NCBI RefSeq assembly: GCF_900141895.1
Contig: NZ_FQYT01000014.1
Coordinates: 1 to 64,000 of the forward strand
Direction of reading: 5' to 3'
DNA from: Parasporobacterium paucivorans DSM 15970
Lineage (GTDB): Bacteria > Bacillota > Clostridia > Lachnospirales > Lachnospiraceae
Length of the DNA: 64,000 nt
In this document: in pieces, positions 1 through 8,452 of the stretch
Numbering within the stretch: the first letter of the stretch is position 1
How the letters are laid out: each line of letters begins with the position of its first letter
Notes under the pieces: generated by a model
Database searches by the model: none
What the model was told of the DNA's origin: nothing
Seen by the model: the letters and a program-made list of their open reading frames with translations, nothing else
Translations under genes and position numbers: made by a program

Positions 1-462
1 AATTGGCAAAATGACCGGAGCGGAACTTATTACATAATGTCCAAGAACAGCGGCCTTGTCATGGATATTTATGGTGGAGGAACAGACATAGGAACCAACA
101 TCATCCAGTGGGGATTGCATGGAGGCTTAAATCAGCAATGGAAATTCGAATCGCTGGGAAATGGATACTATAAAATCACTTCTGTATTGAATCCCGCCTA
201 CTCTATGGATGTATATGGCGGTGGAACAAGCATAGGAACAAAGGTTATCCAGTGGCCGTATTATGGAGGAACAAATCAGCAGTGGAAAATCATAGAGTAT
301 GCAGATGGTAGTATTTCTTTAATGTCAAGACTTGCTGTTGAAAATAGCACAAGATATGTACTGGACGTTTATGGAGGCGGTACGGTCGAGGGAGTCAATG
401 TAATTCAATGGTCAGGAAATGGTGGAAATAATCAGAAATGGTATCTGAATCGTGTTGAGTAA
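1..462 (+). CDS. Ricin B-type beta-trefoil lectin domain protein, C-terminal part (5' end outside window)
   Basis: The reading frame is open from base 1 and no start with a ribosome site is visible, so this is the end of a longer protein. The visible part is one beta-trefoil made of three similar repeats of about 47 residues, each with a (M/L)DVYGGGT-like block followed by VIQW and a closing QQW or QKW; these are the QxW signatures of ricin-B/CBM13 carbohydrate-binding domains. Such domains usually sit at the C-terminus of secreted glycosidases, peptidases or cell-wall proteins, so the missing N-terminus probably holds a signal peptide and a catalytic domain (inference). It lies just before a polysaccharide biosynthesis cluster but is separated from it by 240 bases of hairpin-rich DNA. 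Confidence 0.85.
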   Translation, partial: NWQNDRSGTYYIMSKNSGLVMDIYGGGTDIGTNIIQWGLHGGLNQQWKFESLGNGYYKITSVLNPAYSMDVYGGGTSIGTKVIQWPYYGGTNQQWKIIEYADGSISLMSRLAVENSTRYVLDVYGGGTVEGVNVIQWSGNGGNNQKWYLNRVE

Positions 463-561
463 ATTATGATTAATGACAAAATAGATATATTAAGAAGGGG
501 TGAGCGCTTACGACTTATCCCTCCTTATGGTCAGAATAGTCTAGTAGACCTGATGGAAGAC

Positions 562-593
562 TTTTCCTATTCAAATTACTTCGAGTAGGAAAA
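562..593 (+). terminator. Hairpin after the lectin gene, possible terminator
   Basis: An 11-bp inverted repeat (562-572 with 583-593, one G-T pair) lies about 100 bases after the lectin stop codon. The downstream side is AT-rich but has no clear T-run, so termination is uncertain. A second small inverted repeat lies at about 607-630. Confidence 0.35.
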
Positions 594-622
594 TATTAGC
601 ACAAACAAAGGGCGATTTTTAT

Positions 623-651
623 TTGCCTTTACTGTTAATATGTGTTAGCAT
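623..651 (+). promoter_or_regulatory. Candidate sigma-A promoter for the glycosyltransferase operon
   Basis: TTGCCT (623-628), a 17-base spacer and TAGCAT (646-651) lie about 55 bases before the first glycosyltransferase gene. The -10 box is weak, so this is a tentative call. Confidence 0.3.
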
Positions 652-704
652 ATTAGCGGTAACGTGTTTTTAGAAAATAATTCAATGAATTGGAAGGTAT
701 ACAA

Positions 705-1604
705 ATGCAAAAAAATTCAGTCCAAATACAGTCTGTAATATTTCAAAATGAAAAAGAGTCTCTGTATAAAGCCATCAAGGCCATCGATAATGCTGTTCGC
801 GTAAACAGAGAGGCTGACGGACTCCTTGGTGATTTGAGATTATACTATGGGGATGCGTCTCCAGAGCCTGTTTTTATGGAGAAAGATATAAAATATATCA
901 AAGAGGAATTGTGCAGGAATATAAGTTTTGAATATAAATTTTTTGGATTCAATTCAGGTTCAGCCAAAGGCCATAATATTTTAGCCGAAACATGTAATAC
1001 TGATTATATAATGATTATGAATCCGGATGTAATTCTGTCAGCACATTTTTGGGGAGAAATATTCAAACCTTTCGCTCTAGACAAGACAGGTATGGTGGAA
1101 GCCAGACAGACTCCATTGGAGCACCAGAAAGAATATGATATAAAAACTGGCGAAACTGATTGGGCAACGACAGCATGTGCATTAATTCGCACCAGTATTT
1201 TTAAAGATCTGAAAGGTTTCGATTCTGACACTTTCTTTTTGTATTGTGATGATTTGGATTTTTCCTGGAGGTTAAGGTTAGAAGGGTTTTCAATTATTTA
1301 CCAGCCACTTGCGCCAGTTTTCCATGCCAAACGACTATCACATAATGCTTCCTGGCAGCCGACAAGCGCTGAGAGATATTATTCCATGGAGGCAGCGGTG
1401 TTAATGGCATATAAATGGTCGAATCCTTCCAGGGTAAAAGAACTCTTGGAAGTATTTAAAAAGGGTGGGGAATTAGAACGTAAAGTAGTTGAAGAATTTA
1501 TGAAAAGAAAAAACAGCGGGAAATTGCCTGAACCGATAGATAAAAATCATAAAATAGCACGTTTCTACGGAGATTTCTATTCTAAAAACAGATATATTTT
1601 GTAA
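705..1604 (+). CDS. Glycosyltransferase family 2 protein
   Basis: 299-residue GT2 (GT-A fold) enzyme, probably adding a sugar from a nucleotide donor to a lipid-linked surface polysaccharide at the inner face of the membrane. The DxD-like donor/metal site appears as NPDV near residue 106, and the acceptor-side acidic motif as YCDDLDFSWRLR near residue 180, which resembles rhamnosyltransferase-type GT2 proteins. The N-terminal nucleotide-binding strand is less typical than usual. The ATG at 705 is preferred because GGAAGG lies seven bases upstream; a TTG at 690 is also in frame. It is the first gene of a run of tightly packed genes, with a 10-base gap to the next one. Donor and acceptor sugars cannot be told from sequence. 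Confidence 0.85.
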   Translation: MQKNSVQIQSVIFQNEKESLYKAIKAIDNAVRVNREADGLLGDLRLYYGDASPEPVFMEKDIKYIKEELCRNISFEYKFFGFNSGSAKGHNILAETCNTDYIMIMNPDVILSAHFWGEIFKPFALDKTGMVEARQTPLEHQKEYDIKTGETDWATTACALIRTSIFKDLKGFDSDTFFLYCDDLDFSWRLRLEGFSIIYQPLAPVFHAKRLSHNASWQPTSAERYYSMEAAVLMAYKWSNPSRVKELLEVFKKGGELERKVVEEFMKRKNSGKLPEPIDKNHKIARFYGDFYSKNRYIL

Positions 1605-1614
1605 GGGGTTAACT

Positions 1615-3066
1615 ATGGAAAATATTTATACAGATATAATGGGCGAAGTGGGAGAATTCTCACCAGTAAGAAATTATTTCAATAGAATCCGAGAAATTCT
1701 TTCAAAAGAAGGGAATTCAAAGTATCATGAAGAATATTTACCAATTATAACACGTGCTAATGCCGAAAAGACGAAAAAAATCTTTTTGTCAGTAATTACA
1801 AGGACTCAGGGGAAGAGGCCGGAAGCACTGCGGGAAACACTTTTATGCCTTTCCGGGCAAACCGATATGGACTTTGAGGTACTTATAATTGGTCATAAAC
1901 TGGCATCAGAAGGTAGCAGTCTGGTAGACGATATTATCGAGGAACAGGAGACGGAATTAAAAAATAGAATCCGTTTTTTGGAACTGGATTATGGAAACAG
2001 AACCACTCCTTTGAATTATGGTTTTGCAAACGCATATGGGGACTACATTGCTATTCTGGATGATGATGATCTTGTTTTTGACAACTGGGTTGAGGAATTC
2101 CATAAAGCAGCCGGCATCTGGCCAGGAACTGTTTTGCATGCCTATATATTCGGACAGAAGTGGATGACAGTTGAAACTGATAAAAGCACTTTAGGACTAA
2201 GAGCTGTTGCAAAACCAAATACGGATTACTGCAAAGACTTTATACTAAAGAATCAACTATATATGAATGTATGTCCTCCTGTGGGACTTGCTTTCCCGGC
2301 AAATACTTTTAAAAAATTAGGAATAATCTTTGATGAAGATCTGGACACTACAGAAGACTGGGATTTTTTTATGAGAACCGTTTTTGTTTCTGGCATAACC
2401 GATATTAAAACAGCAACTGGTATATATAGACTATGGACCAATGCTGAGAGTTCAGCGACGCTCCATACCCAGAAAGAATGGGCACAAAACAGGGAAGTCA
2501 TCTTGCAGAAGTTTGAAAAGTGTCCAGTGGCATTAAATGAGAAATGGATTAGCGAATGTACACATCCGGGAAAATTTTGTAACGAACAACAGAGTATCAG
2601 TGCTGACACTCGAAAAAATATAATTCATCCAAAACTGTATTATGATGATGGAAAAGGATTTACGGAAAAAAATAGCATTTCTGGTGAAAATATGGACCAG
2701 TATCCTTACTTTTCCACGGAATTCCAGATACCTACCGATGCAAAGAAACTTCGGTTTGATGTAAATGAAGCAGGCATGGTTATTCTAAAACACATTTCAA
2801 TCACCATAACAGATATAAAAGGAAAAGGGCACATAATAACAATGAATGAATTCAGACACAACGGTCATAGATTTGAGGATACAATTGTATATCTTGAACC
2901 TGATCCTCAATTGGTCATTGATATTTCTTCATTATGTGATCCGATCAGCATAGCTTTTGTAGGTGAGGTGACAACGAATATTTCAGATAATATGATTCAA
3001 TACTGTAATAGCCGTTTAAAAAAGAGCTTTTTTAGAAAAATTATTAGCAGCAGGAGAAAAGGTTGA
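1615..3066 (+). CDS. Glycosyltransferase family 2 protein with long C-terminal extension (paralogue 1)
   Basis: 483 residues. The GT2 domain begins with FLSVITRTQGKRPEALRETL near residue 61, carries the DDDD metal/donor motif (ILDDDDLVF) near residue 147, and has the acidic TEDWDFFMR motif near residue 245. About 200 further residues form an extension that I do not recognise; it may bind the acceptor. The protein is a close paralogue of the product of 4154-5629 over its whole length, the two genes flanking an acyltransferase gene. Its stop codon overlaps the TTG start of the next gene. Likely role is surface polysaccharide synthesis; specificity is unknown. Confidence 0.87.
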   Translation: MENIYTDIMGEVGEFSPVRNYFNRIREILSKEGNSKYHEEYLPIITRANAEKTKKIFLSVITRTQGKRPEALRETLLCLSGQTDMDFEVLIIGHKLASEGSSLVDDIIEEQETELKNRIRFLELDYGNRTTPLNYGFANAYGDYIAILDDDDLVFDNWVEEFHKAAGIWPGTVLHAYIFGQKWMTVETDKSTLGLRAVAKPNTDYCKDFILKNQLYMNVCPPVGLAFPANTFKKLGIIFDEDLDTTEDWDFFMRTVFVSGITDIKTATGIYRLWTNAESSATLHTQKEWAQNREVILQKFEKCPVALNEKWISECTHPGKFCNEQQSISADTRKNIIHPKLYYDDGKGFTEKNSISGENMDQYPYFSTEFQIPTDAKKLRFDVNEAGMVILKHISITITDIKGKGHIITMNEFRHNGHRFEDTIVYLEPDPQLVIDISSLCDPISIAFVGEVTTNISDNMIQYCNSRLKKSFFRKIISSRRKG

Positions 3067-4157
3067 ATCCAAATAAAACAGCGATCATTTTTAACAATGA
3101 CGAACGAAAAAATAATTTCAATATTTTAAGATTTATTGCAGCAGTGATGGTTATTTATGGACATATGTTTCCATTATTAGGATTACATCAGAATTTATTG
3201 CTAAACCAGAATGTATCCACTATTGCAGTGAAAATATTCATGCTGATAAGTGGATACCTGGTTACTCAGAGTTATTTAAGAGAAAAACAATTTTTGTATT
3301 ATGTAATTAAGAGGGTATTTAGAATATTTCCGGCCTTGATTTTTTGTATTGTTATTACGGTGTTTGTTATCGGTCCAATGTTTACCGCAGTACCTGTTTC
3401 AGAATATTTTTCTAATTCCCAGACATATTTTTATTTATACAAAAATATTCTTTTATCCCCCGTTTATTCATTGACTGGTGTGTTCGGAGATAACATTTAT
3501 CCAAACGCCGTGAATGGATCGTTGTGGACTCTGCCAATTGAATTCGCTTTATATTTTATTTTCCCATTTATTGTATATGTTTTCAGCAGAATGAAAGGGA
3601 AAAAGATTATCTATTATTGTGTTACTATCGGAGTATGTGTATTGTCGATTATTCTGCTAAAATATTTTCCAGGGAAAGTTATTGTAATTTACGGAACCAA
3701 CATTATCGAAGCGGTTTATATTGGGGTTTACTTCTTTATTGGCGGTTTGTTTTCATTAATCGATCTGAAGAAATATTTAAACATTCAGATTGCATCAATA
3801 GCCTTTTTTGTAGCAGTCTGCTTGGGGAATTTCGGCAATATAAAAATGGAAATTCTAACATTGATATTGCTTCCATATTTTGTGTTTTCGTTCGCATTTG
3901 CTGAAAAAGCATTTTTTAGCAAATGTTTTTCTAAAAATGATTATTCCTATGGAATATATTTGTGGGGATTTGTGATACAGCAAATTTTTACGCATTTGCT
4001 TGTAAAATATGAAGTTAGATTTAATTATTATCTTCTGTTTTCTATTCTGGGAGCATTGATTTGCGCGATAGTATCCTGGCATTTCATTGAAAGGCCAGCT
4101 CAGGATATGGGTCGAAAACTGATTAAAACAATTAAAACTAGAAGGGGTAGAGAATGA
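3063..4157 (+). CDS. Membrane O-acyltransferase (acyltransferase family 3)
   Basis: 364 residues and roughly ten hydrophobic segments. The N-terminal block NILRFIAAVMVIYGHMFPL contains the conserved Arg and the active-site-type His (GH) of the Acyl_transf_3 family, and HFIERPAQ near the end is the usual closing motif. Members (OafA, OatA, WecH and similar) acetylate or otherwise acylate sugars of O-antigen, capsule or peptidoglycan. Its position inside a glycosyltransferase operon suggests it modifies the polymer made here. It starts with TTG inside the overlap TTGA, with AGGAG six bases upstream, and its own stop overlaps the next ATG. This implies translational coupling across the three genes. 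Confidence 0.88.
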   Translation: MNPNKTAIIFNNDERKNNFNILRFIAAVMVIYGHMFPLLGLHQNLLLNQNVSTIAVKIFMLISGYLVTQSYLREKQFLYYVIKRVFRIFPALIFCIVITVFVIGPMFTAVPVSEYFSNSQTYFYLYKNILLSPVYSLTGVFGDNIYPNAVNGSLWTLPIEFALYFIFPFIVYVFSRMKGKKIIYYCVTIGVCVLSIILLKYFPGKVIVIYGTNIIEAVYIGVYFFIGGLFSLIDLKKYLNIQIASIAFFVAVCLGNFGNIKMEILTLILLPYFVFSFAFAEKAFFSKCFSKNDYSYGIYLWGFVIQQIFTHLLVKYEVRFNYYLLFSILGALICAIVSWHFIERPAQDMGRKLIKTIKTRRGRE

Positions 4158-5629
4158 GTTCCATCAGCGGAATCGAAAATATAAAAAATAATTATGAATA
4201 TTTTTCAGATAATTCACCAGTAAAATTATACCTGAATAAGCTTTCAGATCAAATGGCTAAAAAAAACGATGGTTTATTTGAACAGAAATATCTTCCTATA
4301 ATTGAGCAAAATAAAAAGATAGAACATGCTCGACCATTTTTGTCAGTAATCACCAGAACTCAGGGTAAAAGACCAGAAGCCTTGCGTGAAACTCTCCTGT
4401 GTCTTGCAGGACAAACGGATACAGATTTTGAGATTCTACTTATTGGTCACAAACTGACAGAAAATGGTCTGGATTTAGTGAACCGAATAATAGAAGAACA
4501 GACAGATGAAATCAAGGCAAAAATCAGGTTTATTAAATTGGATTACGGGAATAGGTCAACGCCTTTAAATATTGGATTTGCTAGCGCTTATGGAAAATAC
4601 GTTTCCATTCTGGATGACGACGATCTGGTCTTTGACGATTGGGTGGAAGAATTCCATGAAACATCCGAAGAAAAACAGGGTACAGTGTTGCATTCCTATA
4701 TTTTCAGCCAGAAATGGATGGCCGTAAAACATGATAATGAACCGGACGCCCTCAGAGCGGTGGAGAAACCGAAGGCAGATTATTGCAGTGAGTTTATGTT
4801 TATCAATCAGTTAAGTATAAATTCCTGTCCAACGTTAGGCCTGGCATTTCCCGTTGTTGCTTTTCACGAATTTGGAATCATTTTTGATGAAGAGCTGGAT
4901 ACAACGGAAGACTGGGATTTTTTAATGAGAACTGTTTTTATATGTGGAATCACTGATATAAAGGTGGCGACCGGTATTTACAGATTATGGGAAAACTTAG
5001 AATCTTCAGCAACCCTTCACGACAAGGAAGAATGGGATAAGAACCGGGAAAAAGTTATTAATAAACTCGCATCTTCACCGGTTGCTCTTACCGAAGTCTG
5101 GCTGAAGGAATGTATGGATTTAACCATGAGAAATAGTGGCGGGATGGCTCTTAGCAGCAGCCGGTTACCGCAAATTATTCCGAAATTGTATTACTCAGAT
5201 GGTAAAGGATTTAATGAGGGCAACAGTATCAATGAATTTAATAAGGACAGAAGCCCGAGTGTAAATGTTGAATTCGAGATTCCAGAAGAAGTTGTGGATA
5301 TTAAAAAAATCAGATTTGATGTTTGTGAAGAAACACTTTTTCTGTTTGAAAACATAAATATCTTTATTGAATATGGTAGTGAAAAAATAGAAAAATTGAA
5401 TATTAATAACTGTACCCATAATGGGAAATTATTCGGAGGCAAAATTTTGTTTTCCAGACCGGACCCTAAGATTGTTTTCAAAAATCCTATTAACGACAAG
5501 CCAATCAAAATAACAATAACGGGTCAGATATCAAATAATATTTCCGAGGAAATGCTTGAGAAGGTTCTGAAATTTTCTGGAAATCAGTTTGCCCGGAAAG
5601 TTTTCAGGAGACTCAAAAGAATTTTCTGA
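4154..5629 (+). CDS. Glycosyltransferase family 2 protein with long C-terminal extension (paralogue 2)
   Basis: 491 residues. It matches the protein encoded at 1615-3066 almost block for block: FLSVITRTQGKRPEALRETL, then ILDDDDLVFDDWVEEF near residue 152, then TTEDWDFLMRTVF near residue 250, then a divergent C-terminal extension that in both copies contains a YYxDGKGF motif. The nucleotide sequences have diverged, so the duplication is not recent. The start ATG overlaps the acyltransferase stop codon (ATGA). Two GT2 enzymes with nearly identical catalytic cores may add two similar residues of the repeat unit, or alternate on variants of it (inference). Confidence 0.87.
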   Translation: MSSISGIENIKNNYEYFSDNSPVKLYLNKLSDQMAKKNDGLFEQKYLPIIEQNKKIEHARPFLSVITRTQGKRPEALRETLLCLAGQTDTDFEILLIGHKLTENGLDLVNRIIEEQTDEIKAKIRFIKLDYGNRSTPLNIGFASAYGKYVSILDDDDLVFDDWVEEFHETSEEKQGTVLHSYIFSQKWMAVKHDNEPDALRAVEKPKADYCSEFMFINQLSINSCPTLGLAFPVVAFHEFGIIFDEELDTTEDWDFLMRTVFICGITDIKVATGIYRLWENLESSATLHDKEEWDKNREKVINKLASSPVALTEVWLKECMDLTMRNSGGMALSSSRLPQIIPKLYYSDGKGFNEGNSINEFNKDRSPSVNVEFEIPEEVVDIKKIRFDVCEETLFLFENINIFIEYGSEKIEKLNINNCTHNGKLFGGKILFSRPDPKIVFKNPINDKPIKITITGQISNNISEEMLEKVLKFSGNQFARKVFRRLKRIF

Positions 5630-5651
5630 ATTTAGAAAAGGACAGGATTAT

Positions 5652-7436
5652 ATGAAGATAAACAAGGTGAAAAATGCTATTTCTTTTCTTTTCGAAAATG
5701 GCGCCTCTGCTTTTTATTACAAGTTTAGAGCAAGGTTGAAAGTGAGGAATGTGGATTATAGTAAATGGATTTTCAACCATATGCCAAGCCTGGAAATTTT
5801 AGACCTGCAAAGAGTACAGAACTTCAATTTCAATCCAAAGATTAGTTTAATTGTTCCGGCGTACAAAACACCGGAACAATTTCTACGTGAAATGATTGAT
5901 TCAGTTATATCACAGACATATTCCAATTGGGAGTTGTGTATAGCGGACGGCAGTGGTGGCGATGCTGTTGTTGAAAAGGTATTGAAAGAATATTGTTTAA
6001 GGGAAAATCGGATTAAATATGTTATATTAAGCAATAATATGGGAATTTCAGAAAACACCAATGAGGCTTTGAAGCTTGCATCAGGAGAATTCATAGCTTT
6101 AATGGATCACGATGACATACTGACCCCAAATGCTCTTTTCGAGGTTGCAGACTGCCTGAATAATGAAATGGATATTGATATCGTATATTCAGATGAGGAT
6201 AAGGTTTCTTTTGATTTGAAGAAATACTTTCAGCCCCATTTCAAGGCGGATTTCAACATTGATCTATTCAGGACTTGTAATTATATAAATCACTTATTTG
6301 TGGTGCGATCTAAGCTGCTTGGGCAAGTGGGTGGTTTTAACAGGGAGTACGAGGGTGCTCAGGACTATGACCTGATGTTCAGATGTATCGAAGCGGCAGG
6401 GAAGATTCACCATATACCAAAGATATTGTATCATTGGAGGAGTCATTCGGAATCGACTGCGGAAAACCCGGAAAGTAAAAAGTATGCATTTGAAGCAGGA
6501 AAGCGGGCTATTCAGGCACATTATGACCGTGTCGGAATAAAGGCATATGTTGAGAATGGCCCACTATATGGACTTTACCATACAGTATATAAGCGCGATG
6601 AAAATCCCCTTATATCCATTATTATCCCGAACAAGGATCATCGGCTGGATTTAGATAAATGTTTATCCTCTTTATTCAACAAATCGACTTATAAAAACTA
6701 TGAATGCGTTATTGTGGAAAACAATAGTACCGAATCGGAGACTTTCAGGTATTATGAAGATATAACCCGGAAATATGACAATGTATCCGTAGTCGTTTGG
6801 AACGGTGAGTTTGATTATTCCGGAATAAATAATTACGGGGTAACGTTTGCAAAAGGAGAATATCTTCTATTCCTAAATAATGATATTGAAATTATTAATG
6901 AAGACTGTCTTGAAGAAATGCTTGGATATTGTATGAGGGGTGATGTTGGAGTTGTTGGAGCGAGATTGTTTTATCCGAATGATACGATACAACACGCCGG
7001 CGTCATTATAGGTTTTGGAGGATCAGCTGGGAGTGCCTTTGTCGGACAGGGAAGATATGATTACGGCTACTTCGCAAGGGCGATGAGCACCCAGGATTAC
7101 AGCGCGGTCACCGCGGCATGCATGATGACAAAGAAAAGTGTTTTTAATACGGTGTGCGGATTTTCCAGGGAACTAAAAGTGGCTTTTAATGATATAGATT
7201 ATTGTTTGAAGGTGCGTAAGCTGGGAAAATTGGTTGTTTATAATCCTTACGCACAGCTTTACCATTACGAATCAAAGTCAAGAGGGCTGGAAGACACCCC
7301 GGAAAAGATGCAAAGGTTCAAAAATGAAACGGAAATATTGAGGTCATCCTGGAAAGAAATATTTGAAAAAGGAGATCCTTACTACAACCCTAACTTATCT
7401 CTCGAAAGATTTGATTTTTCCCTCAAACCGAATTAG
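5652..7436 (+). CDS. Tandem two-domain GT2 glycosyltransferase
   Basis: 594 residues with two complete GT2 domains. The first starts at KISLIVPAYKT (about residue 63) and carries LMDHDDI near residue 152. The second starts at PLISIIIPNKDH (about residue 319), carries FLNNDIEI near residue 408 and ends with FNDIDYCLKVRKLG near residue 511. The double architecture is typical of enzymes that assemble rhamnan-like or O-antigen-like polymers, each domain forming one linkage. The ATG at 5652 is preferred; an in-frame TTG at 5589 would overlap the previous gene by 41 bases and has no ribosome site. It is the last clearly AT-rich gene of the cluster. Confidence 0.87.
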   Translation: MKINKVKNAISFLFENGASAFYYKFRARLKVRNVDYSKWIFNHMPSLEILDLQRVQNFNFNPKISLIVPAYKTPEQFLREMIDSVISQTYSNWELCIADGSGGDAVVEKVLKEYCLRENRIKYVILSNNMGISENTNEALKLASGEFIALMDHDDILTPNALFEVADCLNNEMDIDIVYSDEDKVSFDLKKYFQPHFKADFNIDLFRTCNYINHLFVVRSKLLGQVGGFNREYEGAQDYDLMFRCIEAAGKIHHIPKILYHWRSHSESTAENPESKKYAFEAGKRAIQAHYDRVGIKAYVENGPLYGLYHTVYKRDENPLISIIIPNKDHRLDLDKCLSSLFNKSTYKNYECVIVENNSTESETFRYYEDITRKYDNVSVVVWNGEFDYSGINNYGVTFAKGEYLLFLNNDIEIINEDCLEEMLGYCMRGDVGVVGARLFYPNDTIQHAGVIIGFGGSAGSAFVGQGRYDYGYFARAMSTQDYSAVTAACMMTKKSVFNTVCGFSRELKVAFNDIDYCLKVRKLGKLVVYNPYAQLYHYESKSRGLEDTPEKMQRFKNETEILRSSWKEIFEKGDPYYNPNLSLERFDFSLKPN

Positions 7437-7456
7437 TAATCCCTGGAGGAATAAAA

Positions 7457-8452
7457 GTGACACAACCCAAAGTAACCGTTATAATCCCAAACTACAATGG
7501 CCTGAAGTTCCTGAAACCCTGCATGGAATCTCTCGTAAAACAAAACTATCCGGATTATGAAATCCTGATCATGGATAATGCCTCCACGGACGGCAGCATA
7601 GAATACATTCGGGAGAAGTTCCCCCGAGTGAATCTTGTATGCCTGGACAAGAATTACGGCTTTACCGGCGCTGTCAATAAAGGCATTGAACTCACGGAGA
7701 GTCCTTATTTCATACTTCTCAACAATGATACGGAAGTTGAACCGGATTTTGTCGGGGAGCTGGTGAAGGCCATCGAAAAGTCGGATAAGATATTCTCCTG
7801 CAACAGCAAGATGATCAATTTCTATGACCGGGAGGTTATGGATGATGCGGGGGATTTGTATGCGATAGTGGGATGGGCCTTCCAAAAAGGCACGGGCCAG
7901 AGCATATATAAATATAATAAAGATAAATCCATATTTTCTGCCTGCGGCGGCGCATCCATTTACCGGAAAAAGGTCATTGATGAAATCGGTGCTCTCGATC
8001 CGGCTCATTTTGCTTATCTGGAGGATGTGGATCTTGGGTATCGGGCTAAAATATATGGGTATAGAAATATGTATTGTTCCAAGTCTATCGTATACCATGT
8101 TGGGAGCGGAACAAGCGGTTCGAAATATAACTCATTCAAAGTGAAGCTGACCGCGCGCAACTCCATTTATCTGAACTACAAAAATATGCCGATCATCCAG
8201 CTGGTACTGAATTTCCTGTTTCTGCTGCTTGGATTTGCCGTGAAGGCTTTGTATTTCAAGAAAATCGGTTTCGGCAGGGATTACCTGGAAGGACTGAAAG
8301 AAGGTCTGTCCGGTTTGGGGAATTGCAGGAAAGTGAAATTCCGATTCAAAAATCTCTTTAATTATGTCAGAATAGAAATCGAGCTGATTATAAATACGTT
8401 TATCTATGTTATTGATGTCTTGAGCAGGAGGTTCAAATGCTTGAAAAGGTAA
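7457..8452 (+). CDS. Glycosyltransferase family 2 protein, rhamnosyltransferase-like
   Basis: 331 residues. It opens with VTVIIPNYNGLKFL, has MDNASTDGS, the donor/metal motif LLNNDTEVEPDF near residue 92, and FAYLEDVDLGYRAKIYG near residue 185. These are hallmarks of GT2 enzymes related to rhamnosyltransferases such as WbbL. A hydrophobic stretch near residue 250 and a basic C-terminus suggest membrane association. The GTG start has GGAGG seven bases upstream. Base composition and codon choice change abruptly to a higher GC content from this gene onward. Its end overlaps the next start by 16 bases. Confidence 0.88.
   Translation: MTQPKVTVIIPNYNGLKFLKPCMESLVKQNYPDYEILIMDNASTDGSIEYIREKFPRVNLVCLDKNYGFTGAVNKGIELTESPYFILLNNDTEVEPDFVGELVKAIEKSDKIFSCNSKMINFYDREVMDDAGDLYAIVGWAFQKGTGQSIYKYNKDKSIFSACGGASIYRKKVIDEIGALDPAHFAYLEDVDLGYRAKIYGYRNMYCSKSIVYHVGSGTSGSKYNSFKVKLTARNSIYLNYKNMPIIQLVLNFLFLLLGFAVKALYFKKIGFGRDYLEGLKEGLSGLGNCRKVKFRFKNLFNYVRIEIELIINTFIYVIDVLSRRFKCLKR

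Noticed and set aside
5589-5651. Longer N-terminus for the tandem GT2 protein from TTG 5589
   Set aside because: It would overlap the previous gene by 41 bases without a ribosome site; ATG 5652 is sufficient.
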